Assembly: GCF_900188485.1 (NCBI RefSeq)
Contig: NZ_FZPH01000025.1
Location: forward strand, 23,104-87,103
Origin: Asanoa hainanensis
GTDB lineage: Bacteria > Actinomycetota > Actinomycetes > Mycobacteriales > Micromonosporaceae
Direction of reading: 5' to 3'
DNA length: 64,000 nt
The translations under genes and the position numbers were made by a program. The notes under the pieces were generated by a model. That model was not told the DNA's origin and made no database searches. It was given only the letters and a program-made list of their open reading frames with translations. Shown here piece by piece: positions 1 through 7,166 of this stretch (positions are counted from its first letter, which is position 1; the number at the start of each line of letters is the position of its first letter).

Positions 1-238
1 CGATCGCCTGGCCATCGGCGAGGATGCGCCGCACGACGGGGGCGGCCGGACCGGGAAACAGCCATCCGGACTTGCGTGGGATGTAGGTGCCCCCAGCGGT
101 TTCCAGCACCTGTTTCGTCGCCGCCCAGGCCGGGGCGGCGATGCGCTGGGTCAGCAGCACGGCGTTGCCATCGACGGTGGCGCCGTCGAGGGCGGCGCGG
201 GCCGCCGCGGTCAGGGTTACCGGTCTGCCACCGGGCAT
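1..238 (-). CDS. Probable SAM-dependent DNA methyltransferase, N-terminal part (cut by window edge)
   Basis: Only the first 79 codons are in the window; the gene runs off the left edge. The start is the ATG at 238. The visible residues contain a VDGNAVLL stretch and then KQVLETAGGTYIPRKSGWLF. This resembles the small N-terminal domain that precedes the catalytic domain in phage and plasmid adenine methyltransferases, where the pattern is roughly V-G-N-V-L followed by VLEAAGGKWNRKAKAHVF. No catalytic motif (DPPY, FxGxG) is visible because that part lies outside. It would be the last gene of the minus-strand small-gene block. The family call rests on remembered sequence pattern only. Confidence 0.5.
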   Translation of the reverse strand, partial: MPGGRPVTLTAAARAALDGATVDGNAVLLTQRIAAPAWAATKQVLETAGGTYIPRKSGWLFPGPAAPVVRRILADGQAI

Positions 239-359
239 GGGACGTCCTCGTCTCCGCGTGCGGGCTTGTGGCCGGAGCTCGGATTGCCGTCCCTGGCTCC
301 GTGATCCCCCGCCTGCCGCGAGGGGATGACCCGGTATCGGCCCGCCGGGTAGGGCGAAG

Positions 360-392
360 CCGCCCGGAACCGCCAGGAGGCGGCCCGGGCGG
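360..392 (-). terminator. GC-rich two-part hairpin downstream of the 446-1720 gene
   Basis: CCGCCCGG (360-367) pairs with CCGGGCGG (385-392), and inside it CCGCC (370-374) pairs with GGCGG (379-383) around an AGGA loop. It lies about 55 nt past the stop at 446. There is no T-tract, so it is a GC-type hairpin terminator at best. The rest of 239-445 holds no gene that I can support. Confidence 0.5.
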
Positions 393-445
393 GCTGTGCT
401 AGTCGCCGTGGGTGACCTGCCGCCAACGTCGATGGCGGCTCGTGG

Positions 446-1720
446 TCAGCGGGTCGGTTCGTCGACCAACGGTTGACCCGCACCGCGCACCGGGTCCGGC
501 GCCAGCAGCTCCCGGTCGCCGTCAGCGGTGCGGTGCACCAGTCGCACGGTGTGCAGGACGTTCGACGGGGCGTGGGCGGCCAGTGCGGCCACCTCCGCCG
601 TGACGTGGGCGATCGCGGCGGCGTCGTCCATGCGCCCAGCCGAGTCGATGAAGGTCGTCGCCTCCGTCGGCTGCCCGCCGTCGCGCCGCGCGGTCTGGAG
701 CACGATGTAGCCGGTGGTCGGCAAAGTGACCCGGGTCAGGCCCGGAGCCCCAGCCGGTCGCGGCAGCGCCTCCCACCGCTCGCCGGTCCAGACCTGGATC
801 GCGTGCGCGTCCGGGCACTGCCGCCACATCCGAGCCGCGACCGCCGCACGGTCGTCCGCCGTGGCGCCGGGCACGCCGTAGTACGCGCTGGCGAACGTGT
901 CCACCACCTCGTCATCCCCGCCGATGATGGCCGCGAAGGTGCGGACCGGCAGCGTGCCGGCCCGCACGAACCGGGCGACGTCGCCCGCGGCGCGCGCCTC
1001 TTCGAAAAGCCACGCGAGCACGAACTCCTCGTGCATCGTCTCGCCGTGCTCGTCTCGGCAGGCGGCGACGAACGCGTCCATCTGGGCGCGGTTGAGAACG
1101 TCGCGGTCGTACCCGTACCAAACGGTGGGGCCGCCCTGGCCGCCGTTCTCGATCGAGCCGGCCGGCGTGCCGTCCCAGAGCAGTTCCGCCGTGTACGCCT
1201 CGCCATCGGAGGTGTTCATCGCCTTGAGCTTGCGCAGCGTCATCCGGGCGTGCGGCACGGTCATGCCGGTGTGCGGCAGCACGATCGGTCCGGTCTGGAC
1301 CCGGCCCGCGTGCCAGTCCAGGATGGCCAGCCGGCGCAGGCCGACGCTGACGGCGTCACGCTTGATCCGGTGCCAGGACGGGTACACGATGTCCGGCAGG
1401 GTCAGGCGCCAGACGCCCGACTCCCCGTACGGCATCTCAGCCCGAGGCCGCTTCTCCACACCGATCCGGCTGTCGCGCTCGGGGATAGGCGTCTCGGCCG
1501 GTGCGACCCGCTCCGGGCCGCAATACCGGACGGGGAGACCGCCCGTACCGACCCCGAACTTCAACTGGGTGAACGTCGGGTTGTCACCCGGGCCGCCGTA
1601 GATGACGGGGCTGTCGTCGTACCACGAGATGACCGTGGCGCCAACGGCGACGCCGGCCGGTTGAGCGTCCCCCGGCGCGGTCGCTTCCCCGGTGACGGGT
1701 GGGTTGGATTGGTTGGACAT
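446..1720 (-). CDS. Hypothetical protein, 424 aa; intact paralogue of the pseudogene at 61536-62117
   Basis: No known domain recognised. The ATG at 1720 is chosen because AAGGAG lies 5 nt upstream; the GTG at 1726 would overlap that ribosome site. There is no signal peptide or membrane segment, so it is probably cytoplasmic. Recognisable stretches are LPHTGMTVPHARMTL, SDGEAYTAELLWDG, FVAACRDEHG and PDAHAIQVWTGERW. The same blocks appear in the broken gene near the right end of the window, so this family occurs at least twice on the element. A promoter-box cassette lies about 65 nt upstream. Because it neighbours a probable oriT it could be a leading-region (anti-defence) gene, but that is inference from position only. 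Confidence 0.75.
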   Translation of the reverse strand: MSNQSNPPVTGEATAPGDAQPAGVAVGATVISWYDDSPVIYGGPGDNPTFTQLKFGVGTGGLPVRYCGPERVAPAETPIPERDSRIGVEKRPRAEMPYGESGVWRLTLPDIVYPSWHRIKRDAVSVGLRRLAILDWHAGRVQTGPIVLPHTGMTVPHARMTLRKLKAMNTSDGEAYTAELLWDGTPAGSIENGGQGGPTVWYGYDRDVLNRAQMDAFVAACRDEHGETMHEEFVLAWLFEEARAAGDVARFVRAGTLPVRTFAAIIGGDDEVVDTFASAYYGVPGATADDRAAVAARMWRQCPDAHAIQVWTGERWEALPRPAGAPGLTRVTLPTTGYIVLQTARRDGGQPTEATTFIDSAGRMDDAAAIAHVTAEVAALAAHAPSNVLHTVRLVHRTADGDRELLAPDPVRGAGQPLVDEPTR

Positions 1721-1779
1721 GCACACTCCTTGGCTCGCGGACTTCCGGTCGGGAGGTCGGGTGCCGCCCCTAACCCCTG

Positions 1780-1815
1780 CCTATAATGATACCTCTTGTC
1801 CTGTGTGGACGGTAG
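1780..1815 (-). promoter_or_regulatory. Regulatory box A: TATCATTATA with upstream CTACCGTCCACA
   Basis: Read on the minus strand, CTACCGTCCACA (1815-1804) is followed after 12 nt by the near-palindrome TATCATTATA (1791-1782), upstream of the gene that starts at 1720. The same pair with the same 12-nt spacing occurs at 3220-3253. The box holds a TATAAT on the plus strand, so transcription could also run the other way; orientation is uncertain. Confidence 0.6.
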
Positions 1816-1861
1816 CCGGAAGCAGCTCAGACTTGGAGAGGCGGCACGTCAGAACGCCGAA

Positions 1862-1894
1862 ACGCCGCCCGGACCGCGGTCGGTCGGGCGGCGT
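1862..1894 (-). terminator. Intrinsic-type hairpin after the 1909-2196 gene
   Basis: ACGCCGCCCG (1862-1871) pairs perfectly with CGGGCGGCGT (1885-1894), with a 13-nt loop, and lies 14 nt past the stop at 1909. Outer GCCGA / TCGGC bases can extend the stem with one bulge. The stem sequence is shared with the hairpin at 3298-3329. Confidence 0.6.
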
Positions 1895-1908
1895 TCGGCG
1901 CGCGTGGC

Positions 1909-2196
1909 TTAAGCGGCGCGGGCGCTGGGCCGCTGTGCTCCGTATGGTCGGCGGCGCCGGATGGGCCGGCCGGTGGGCACGTGGGTGATCTCGGTGGCGC
2001 TGCCGGCGTCCTCGACCACCAGGGTGAGTGTCTCGTCGGTGTTGATCCGCCAGATCCGGGCAGCGAAGACGCCGTAGCAGGCGTCGAGGCAGTCGGCCAG
2101 GCTGACCGGTCGCCCGTCGCGCCACCGCTCGTAGAACTGGTTGCCCCAACTGAAGCAGTAGAGGCCGCTGGCCCCGTCCTGGCGATCGGCGGTCAT
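1909..2196 (-). CDS. Hypothetical protein, 95 aa
   Basis: Family not recognised. The start ATG (2196) overlaps the stop of the upstream gene as ATGA, so the two are translationally coupled. The N-terminal part reads MTADRQDGASGLYCFSWGNQ and continues FYERWRDG, then a region ending in basic residues (RPIRRRRPYG). The DNA coding for YCFSWGNQFYERWRDG is repeated almost exactly at 34753-34802, where it lies antisense inside the giant helicase gene. The sequence looks like a genuine small globular domain (regular hydrophobic spacing, Trp/Tyr/Phe rich), but no function can be assigned. Confidence 0.65.
   Translation of the reverse strand: MTADRQDGASGLYCFSWGNQFYERWRDGRPVSLADCLDACYGVFAARIWRINTDETLTLVVEDAGSATEITHVPTGRPIRRRRPYGAQRPSARAA
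2112..2161. repeat. 50-bp dispersed repeat, copy 1
   Basis: Matches 34753-34802 in the same plus-strand orientation with one mismatch (g at 2139 against c at 34780). Here the coding strand is minus (residues YCFSWGN...ERWRDG). In the other copy the plus strand is coding. Confidence 0.9.
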
Positions 2197-3155
2197 CGGG
2201 CCAGCTCCGCGTGCGGCGCGGCGGCCGCGGCGGCGTACCGGGTGGTGCGGGTCTCCTCGTAGCTCAGACCGAGGTCGCGGACGTGCTGGATCACCTGGTC
2301 GAGGCCTGCGTCGGTGACGCAGCTCCATTGGCCGTTGTCCAGGCTGATGTCACGCAGCTCGCCGGGTGCGCCCTTCCATCGCCCGAACCAGGACGCCCGC
2401 AGGCCGAGCAGCGGACCCAACCCCCGGAACTGGTCCTCGCTCATGCCCAGGACCAGCAGGCCGCGCTCGGTCGTGACACCCCCGATCGGCAGGCGCTCCC
2501 AGGTCTCACCGTCGGGCCAGTGTCCAGGCCCGCTGGCGTCGACCCCGACGGCGGGGCGGCCGTCGACCAGCACGGTCAGGGTGTCATCGCCGACCACCAC
2601 GAGCCGATCGGGTTGCCGCCCGGGCACCTCGATGACTACCTCCCGCCCGATGCCCGGTGAAGGGGTGTACGCGAGCGCGGCGTTGACCGCCGAGGCAATA
2701 TCCAGCGCGACCAGGCGCGCGGGCGGATCGTCAGTATCGCGAGGGTCCATGGTGGAGTGCCGGAACGCGGAGCGGTCGAGGTCGGCGGGAACCAGGATCA
2801 CCTGGTCGAGGGCGATCTCGATGCGGTCGCCGAGGTTGCGCGTGGCCGAGCCGCCCACGGCGTCCAGCGCTAGGGCCTCGGGCGTGTCGGCGAGCAGGTC
2901 GCCGAACCACAGCAGCTCGCCGGCCGGGCCGCGTACCGCCTCAAGGCTCACGCCCAGCCGGTCGCCGTCGAGGTCCCACGCAAAGAATATGGTCTGCGCG
3001 CCCGGCACGGCCTGCGCGACCAGGCGCGCGGCCCGGCCGGCGGCGAGGGTGAACGCCCGGTCCGTCGCGTGGGCGATCGTGGTGTGCTCACGGGCGATTG
3101 CCAAGTCGAGGGCGTCGACCGGGTCGACTCCGGGGACGGTGTCGAGTTGGGGCAT
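2193..3155 (-). CDS. Hypothetical protein, 320 aa
   Basis: No known family recognised. The ATG at 3155 has GGAAGGAG five to seven nt upstream and is preferred over the in-frame upstream extension towards 3290, which would run through the hairpin/box cassette. The protein is acidic and soluble, with no signal peptide or transmembrane segment, and has an Ala-rich stretch near the C-terminus. It is coupled through ATGA to the 95-aa gene downstream. Upstream lie regulatory box B (3220-3253) and a terminator hairpin, so this pair is its own transcription unit. Confidence 0.7.
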   Translation of the reverse strand: MPQLDTVPGVDPVDALDLAIAREHTTIAHATDRAFTLAAGRAARLVAQAVPGAQTIFFAWDLDGDRLGVSLEAVRGPAGELLWFGDLLADTPEALALDAVGGSATRNLGDRIEIALDQVILVPADLDRSAFRHSTMDPRDTDDPPARLVALDIASAVNAALAYTPSPGIGREVVIEVPGRQPDRLVVVGDDTLTVLVDGRPAVGVDASGPGHWPDGETWERLPIGGVTTERGLLVLGMSEDQFRGLGPLLGLRASWFGRWKGAPGELRDISLDNGQWSCVTDAGLDQVIQHVRDLGLSYEETRTTRYAAAAAAPHAELAR

Positions 3156-3219
3156 GGCGCTCCTTCCACGTAGGGACTTCTGGGTGCAGCGGGTCCGGTT
3201 GCCGACCAGACCGTGCATC

Positions 3220-3253
3220 AATAATGATACCCCTAATCTATTGTGGACGGTAG
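3220..3253 (-). promoter_or_regulatory. Regulatory box B: same element as box A
   Basis: Minus strand: CTACCGTCCACA (3253-3242), 12 nt, then TATCATTATT (3229-3220), about 65 nt upstream of the start at 3155. Sequence and spacing match box A. Conservation of both halves at a fixed distance argues for a promoter or operator rather than chance. Confidence 0.6.
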
Positions 3254-3297
3254 TCGGGCCCGGCACGCAACCTGCGAAAACGGTTGCCAAGAAACGG

Positions 3298-3329
3298 CCG
3301 AACGCCGCCCAATCGGGGGCGGCGTTCGG
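3298..3329 (-). terminator. Intrinsic terminator after the 3359-3610 gene
   Basis: CCGAACGCCGCC (3298-3309) pairs perfectly with GGCGGCGTTCGG (3318-3329) around an 8-nt loop. On the minus strand the stem is followed by CCGTTTCTT, a short T-rich tail. It lies 30 nt past the stop at 3359. Confidence 0.75.
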
Positions 3330-3358
3330 TTGGGTGTCGCGGTAGCCGGTCGGCTCGG

Positions 3359-3610
3359 TTACTCCCGCCAGGGCTCCTCGTCCTCGCCTTCCTCGCGTGG
3401 CTTCGGGAGCCGCACGCCTGCCGTAGCGAACGCGGCGAGAATTTCCTCCCAGCCTCGCGCGGCGGCGTGGCCGGGGTTCGGGTCGTCGTCGTCGAGGGCC
3501 TGCTCGACAATGTCGAGGATCCGCTCGGTCAGGTGGGTGCGGGCATCGACCCTCAGCGCGCGCAGCGAGCGCTGGGCGTCGGTTCGGGCGGGCTTGGGCT
3601 GGTAGGGCAC
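3359..3610 (-). CDS. Small hypothetical protein, 83 aa
   Basis: Unrecognised. The start is GTG at 3610, ten nt after AAGGAGG; no ATG is available. It begins five nt after the stop of the 3616-4299 gene, so the two form an operon that ends at the hairpin at 3298-3329. The sequence is mainly helical and very acidic towards the C-terminus (EEGEDEEPWRE), with a central DDDDPNPG linker. A DNA-mimic or antirestriction-like role would suit such charge, but that is only speculation. Confidence 0.65.
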   Translation of the reverse strand: MPYQPKPARTDAQRSLRALRVDARTHLTERILDIVEQALDDDDPNPGHAAARGWEEILAAFATAGVRLPKPREEGEDEEPWRE

Positions 3611-3615
3611 GGTGA

Positions 3616-4299
3616 TCAGTCCTCCTTGTTGTTGGTCGAGGTGAAGGTCACGCCGGCGCCGGCGAAGACCCTGTCGAGGTCCTGCCAGCGGTCCGGGTTC
3701 CACTCGGTGCCAGGCTCGCCTTCGCCGTCGATGTCGCCGAACTCCATCGCCATGTAGACCCGGTCCAGCATGCGCAGCCGCACGGCGAACGGCAGGCGGG
3801 CCAACGCGCGTTGTCCATCGGTGCGGCCCGGGGGCGGCTCGTAGCCGTTCGCGTCGACGGCGGCCGGCCAGGTGGTCGCGGGCAGGTAGACGTGGGCGCG
3901 GCCGTCGACCACGGCGATCCGGTAGACGAACGGGTCGCCGTTGCCGGTGTACTCGCCGTGCAGATACCCGTCGAAGGTCCGCCGCTGCCCATCGGGAGTG
4001 GTCCCAAACGCGTCGACAATTTCCTGCACCGCCGCCGCGAGGTCGGCCGAACCGCCCTCGGTCCACCCGTCGGTGCCGACTGCGATCGCGATGCCGTGCC
4101 CGGCCGGACCGTCGCTGACGCCTAGGTTGTTCGCCGTGCCGGATGCGACCGCCAGGTAGACACCGCTGCGCATCGCGTCGCTACGGGGTCGCACCTCGGC
4201 GCACATGTCGATGTCACGCTCGGGCAAGGCAGTGATCTCGGCGGGTGTGATCGGCGGCGCGATCGTCAACTCGCCGATGATCGCGTGCGGGTCGTTCAT
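3616..4299 (-). CDS. Hypothetical protein, 227 aa
   Basis: Not assignable to a family. The ATG at 4299 follows GAGGAGG by about nine nt. Soluble and acidic (pI clearly low from composition), with no signal or membrane segment. The N-terminal half is rich in small residues (GVYLAVASGTANNLG) and the C-terminal half contains RLPFAVRLRMLDRVYMAMEFGD, followed by a stretch ending in TSTNNKED. It is transcribed together with the 83-aa gene. Its position between the methyltransferase start and the putative oriT makes it part of the small-gene block of unknown role. Confidence 0.65.
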   Translation of the reverse strand: MNDPHAIIGELTIAPPITPAEITALPERDIDMCAEVRPRSDAMRSGVYLAVASGTANNLGVSDGPAGHGIAIAVGTDGWTEGGSADLAAAVQEIVDAFGTTPDGQRRTFDGYLHGEYTGNGDPFVYRIAVVDGRAHVYLPATTWPAAVDANGYEPPPGRTDGQRALARLPFAVRLRMLDRVYMAMEFGDIDGEGEPGTEWNPDRWQDLDRVFAGAGVTFTSTNNKED

Positions 4300-4456
4300 G
4301 AAGAGGGTCCTCCTCGTCATCGATGGAGCCCGGGCTGTCCGGGCATCCTGCGGGGCGCTGCGGGTCTTTGCCGTCGTCGTCAGGTCAGGCGGCGGCGTGC
4401 CGCGTCGGCTTCCGTGTCGTCTTGTTGTCGGTCGTCGTCGGCTGGTGCTTGTTCCT

Positions 4457-5062
4457 TCAGAACAGGCAGCCCTGCGGGTCAGCCTGTTCGGCGACGGTGC
4501 CGCCGAAGCTTCGGTTGCAGTCCGGGCAGGCGTCGCTGCGCTTGACACGGCCCTTGCTGTCGAGCCGGACCGCGCCGGCTGCGTCGCCCAGCAGCCCGTC
4601 CGCGGTCGGTCGGTACAGGTCCCAGGCGCGATCCCACGCGGCGCACACCTTGAAGACGGCGCCGCACCTGCACGCCCACACGGGCAGCGCCCGTTCGTAT
4701 TCACACTGCCACCAGCCCATGAAGTGATGGGCCAGCTCCTTCCAGTTCCAGACCGGGCAGTCTTCGCACGGTCCCGCCCGCCACAGCACGATGAGCTCGG
4801 CGAGAACCCAGTCCGGCCACTCGTCCGCCTCCGGGTCGAGGTAGCTGTGCCGAACAGCCAGGTGCTCGGCGGCAGCGTCCACAACCTCCCCGAGCGGGGT
4901 AAGCGCGTCGCTGACGGTGAGCAGTCCTGCCGGCGACGCGGTCACCGGGTTGAGGCACACGCCGGCATGAAAACGCCCGCACAGCTCGCATCCAGCCGGG
5001 CTCACCCACTCGTGAGGCACCGACAGCGGTGCGCCACTGCGAACGCGTTCGGTCCGGGACAT
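4457..5062 (-). CDS. Cysteine-rich hypothetical protein, 201 aa (probable zinc-binding)
   Basis: The ATG at 5062 follows GGAGGAG with good spacing. The protein carries several paired cysteines: CELC near residue 25, CEDC near 99, CRCG near 130 and CPDC near 182 followed by a Q-A-D-P tail. These CxxC pairs suggest two structural zinc ribbons. The middle is Trp-rich (WNWKELAHHFMGWW). No enzyme motif is visible. It could be a zinc-ribbon nucleic-acid-binding or scaffold protein; family not recognised. The gap 4300-4456 between this gene and the next downstream one holds only a short GCCCGG/CCGGGC hairpin. Confidence 0.65.
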   Translation of the reverse strand: MSRTERVRSGAPLSVPHEWVSPAGCELCGRFHAGVCLNPVTASPAGLLTVSDALTPLGEVVDAAAEHLAVRHSYLDPEADEWPDWVLAELIVLWRAGPCEDCPVWNWKELAHHFMGWWQCEYERALPVWACRCGAVFKVCAAWDRAWDLYRPTADGLLGDAAGAVRLDSKGRVKRSDACPDCNRSFGGTVAEQADPQGCLF

Positions 5063-5114
5063 GGTTCTCCTCCGTGCCGGTGGGCTTCCTGGATGCCGTG
5101 CCTGGGGTGGACGG

Positions 5115-5339
5115 CTAGATCGGTGAGTAGTCCCGGAACGCGCTCCCGATCGGCGCCTCCAGCACGATGATGTCCTCGTCAGGGTCGAGGAAGTCGCGTT
5201 CGGCGCGGGTGTGGTCGCAGTGGCGCTGCCAGGCGGCCATCATGGCGTCGCGCGCCTCTTTCTCGGTGGCTCCGGTCGTCACGAAGCGGTAGTGGCTCGT
5301 GAAGACGAGGGCCACGGCTACGGTCGGCTGGTCGGTCAT
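5115..5339 (-). CDS. Small hypothetical protein, 74 aa
   Basis: The ATG at 5339 is preceded by a GAAGGGG-type site. The sequence (HYRFVTTGATEKEARDAMMA) has a beta strand then an amphipathic helix, as in small proteins that look like half of an RNA-binding or DUF-type alpha/beta fold. Family not recognised. It is unlinked by overlap to its neighbours: 52 nt to the gene downstream and about 100 nt to the gene upstream. The 5340-5440 gap contains GGTCCGGGCC twice; related copies occur inside the gene at 60544-61437. Confidence 0.55.
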   Translation of the reverse strand: MTDQPTVAVALVFTSHYRFVTTGATEKEARDAMMAAWQRHCDHTRAERDFLDPDEDIIVLEAPIGSAFRDYSPI

Positions 5340-5440
5340 GCCTCAGATCCCCTTCGCGGGCGATGTCGGCTGGTCGGGCGTGCACCGCACGGTCCGGGCC
5401 CTGGCTGATCCAAGGTCCGGGCCGCACGGATGGCGCCCGG

Positions 5441-5668
5441 TCAGCGCGCTGTAGGCCGGCGCCGTGGCTGGTTGCGCAGGGTTGAGTCAAAGCCGAGCGC
5501 GTCCAACTCGTCGCCGGATAGCGGCTGCGAGGGGTCGGCGCGTTGTGCCTGGGCGTCGACCAGGTCGTCGATGTCAGCAGGGGTGAGCGGCTGAAGGCCG
5601 GTGAAGGTGCCCGCGTTGGTGAGGACCGCCCGGGCCGCCTCTCGCTGAGCGGTGGTGGGCCGGCTCAT
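5441..5668 (-). CDS. Small hypothetical protein, 75 aa
   Basis: The start ATG at 5668 overlaps the stop of the 5665-6069 gene (ATGA), so the two are coupled. Helical and charged, with an internal LQPLTPADIDDLVDAQAQ segment and an arginine-rich C-terminus (NQPRRRPTAR). No domain recognised. The basic tail could bind nucleic acid; this is inference. Confidence 0.6.
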   Translation of the reverse strand: MSRPTTAQREAARAVLTNAGTFTGLQPLTPADIDDLVDAQAQRADPSQPLSGDELDALGFDSTLRNQPRRRPTAR

Positions 5669-6069
5669 CGCAGGTACGCCGTGGCGACGGTGATGGCCGC
5701 GTCGAAGACCGGGGTACCTCGGTCCTCGTTCTCGTAGATGCCGTCCAGGAGGTTCGCCAGCCGGATCAGGTTGTGGGAGACGGCGTCGGCTGCGGTCGCC
5801 TCTTGCATCGCGGCCCAGAGCGCGTTCGCCTCTTCGGCCACGTCCTCGCAGACCCGGTCGTCACCCTTGACCGCCTCGACCAACTTCTGGACCGCTGTGG
5901 CGACCTCGGCGCCGATGGGGGGTGGGGTGCCGAGGCAGCTCTCGCGGATCTCTTCCGCTGCTTGGGCGATTCCCGGCTCGGCGGTGTCGAGCTTCGGGGC
6001 CACTGCGCTGTGTTCGTCGGCCCCGAGGCCTGCTTGAGGTAGGTCCTGGGCCAAGTTCGGGTTCGCCAC
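5665..6069 (-). CDS. Hypothetical protein, 134 aa
   Basis: The start is GTG at 6069 with GAAGGAG upstream at good spacing. Predicted all-helical and acidic (EEIRESCLGT, EAVKGDDRVCEDVAEEANAL). Family not recognised. It is the first gene of a two-gene operon with the 75-aa protein, and its likely promoter is the TATAATGATACCC element about 40 nt upstream (6110-6119). It is the gene nearest to the non-coding region that I propose as oriT, and it is transcribed away from it. Confidence 0.6.
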   Translation of the reverse strand: MANPNLAQDLPQAGLGADEHSAVAPKLDTAEPGIAQAAEEIRESCLGTPPPIGAEVATAVQKLVEAVKGDDRVCEDVAEEANALWAAMQEATAADAVSHNLIRLANLLDGIYENEDRGTPVFDAAITVATAYLR

Positions 6070-6107
6070 CTGTCGTCTCCTTCGCTCGTCCGACCATTCA
6101 CATAAAG

Positions 6108-6120
6108 GGTATCATTATAG
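6108..6120 (-). promoter_or_regulatory. Regulatory box C / -10 element
   Basis: On the minus strand this reads CTATAATGATACC and includes a perfect TATAAT about 45 nt upstream of the start at 6069. A weak TTGGAG lies 19 nt further upstream. Same near-palindrome as boxes A, B, D and E. Confidence 0.55.
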
Positions 6121-6618
6121 GCCGCCTGCGTCGACCCCCTCCAAGAGCCGCAAAATGCCGGCTCGCTTCCCAGATGCCGGTGTGCCGGTGACTCTCAGAC
6201 CCCGGGTCCGCGGCGACGATCGCGAGCACGTCTTGGATCGGGCGCGCTGAGGCCCGCTCGCGTTGGTGGCCCCCCCGCTCGCGGCCGCGCGAGGCCAGGC
6301 GCCTCCCGCGTCGTCAATCCCGGCGGACACAGCGCTCCGCAGTGGCATGCCTCCCCAGGACCACGTGCTGCGTCACCGCTTCGAGCAACCCGCCCACGCG
6401 GTCCAGGGCCGACTCCCTGATCCGGAAGCTGCGTGAGTCCCCTGTGGTCCGTGCACCAGCGGCCTGGAGCGTCTCCCGGCTCGACCGGCTGGGGCCGGTC
6501 GCGGCGCGTCAAGATCAACCAGGCGACCGGCCCGGCTCCGCCGGCGAGCTCTCAGACTGGCCACTACTGCGGTGGCCGCCCCCATCCATCGACCCGGCTG
6601 GGCCGGGGAGCAAGTTAT

Positions 6619-6637
6619 AGCTCCTGTAACAGGAGCT
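6619..6637. repeat. Perfect inverted repeat 1 in the oriT candidate
   Basis: AGCTCCTGT and ACAGGAGCT flank a single central A. It is 83 nt upstream of the mobC start. A site of this compactness suits a dimeric ribbon-helix-helix protein such as MobC, or an operator. Confidence 0.8.
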
Positions 6638-6639
6638 GG

Positions 6640-6659
6640 TCCGACCGGGCGCGGTCGGA
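6640..6659. repeat. Perfect inverted repeat 2 in the oriT candidate
   Basis: TCCGACCG and CGGTCGGA with a GGCG loop, starting two nt after repeat 1. Typical of the hairpin next to a nic site in mobilizable elements, or a second operator. Confidence 0.8.
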
Positions 6660-6719
6660 GCCTGGAAGAGCGTGGCGCTCGTGGACCGTCAGCGAGTCCG
6701 CTAACGGTGGCAGCAACCG

Positions 6720-7166
6720 GTGACGACAACGCTCGGCGACATGGCGCATGGCGACACTCGAGTGCGGGAGGGTCGTGGCCGTGACCGGACCCACCTGTAT
6801 CCGGGCCGGCCGCGGCGGATCGCTCCGAGCTTCACCGAACAGGAGATGGCCGACGTCCAGAAGGCGGCGGAAGACGCCGGTCTGACGCCGACCGGGTTTT
6901 TGGCCGAGGCGGGCTTGGCCGCCGCCCGGGGAACCCCGCCCGCGTCGCTCGACCGCGGCCGCGAGGGCCTGGCGCAGCTGCAGGCCGAGTTGTTCGACGC
7001 GCGTGTCGCCGTCGGTCGGATTGGCACCAACCTCAACCAGGCCGTGGCCGCCCTGAACGCCACCGGGGCGGCCCCGGACTGGTTGATACAAGCCGTCGCG
7101 ATGTGCGAGCGCAGGATGCAGGCCCTCGATGAGGTGATCTCGATGGTCGACCGGCGGCTCCAGTGA
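6720..7166 (+). CDS. mobC: MobC-like relaxosome protein
   Basis: A relaxosome accessory protein that binds oriT and helps the relaxase melt or nick it. The core (SFTEQEMADVQKAAEDAG, then a G-x-x-L-A-E-A-G turn) is the ribbon-helix-helix-like N-terminal part of bacterial mobilisation proteins. It is followed by a coiled helical region with the family signature VGRIGTNLNQAVAALN and a C-terminal helix. Length (148 aa) is normal. The GTG start at 6720 has only a weak ribosome site; ATG at 6741 is an alternative. Its stop overlaps the GTG start of the relaxase (GTGA), so the two are coupled. Confidence 0.85.
   Translation: MTTTLGDMAHGDTRVREGRGRDRTHLYPGRPRRIAPSFTEQEMADVQKAAEDAGLTPTGFLAEAGLAAARGTPPASLDRGREGLAQLQAELFDARVAVGRIGTNLNQAVAALNATGAAPDWLIQAVAMCERRMQALDEVISMVDRRLQ

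Larger units (their letters stand above)
6121..6719. other. Non-coding region, candidate oriT
   Basis: About 600 nt without a gene I can support, between the minus-strand small-gene block and the plus-strand mobC-relaxase operon. Open frames here have shadow-like composition and no ribosome sites. Its right part holds two neighbouring perfect inverted repeats (6619-6637 and 6640-6659). Location next to relaxosome genes plus inverted repeats is the usual setting of an origin of transfer; the nic site itself cannot be read from sequence. Confidence 0.5.

Noticed and set aside
473..1786. Long plus-strand open frame opposite the 446-1720 gene
   Set aside because: Antisense of a gene with a ribosome site; product is Arg/Val/Gly-biased, with no start context. 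High-GC shadow.
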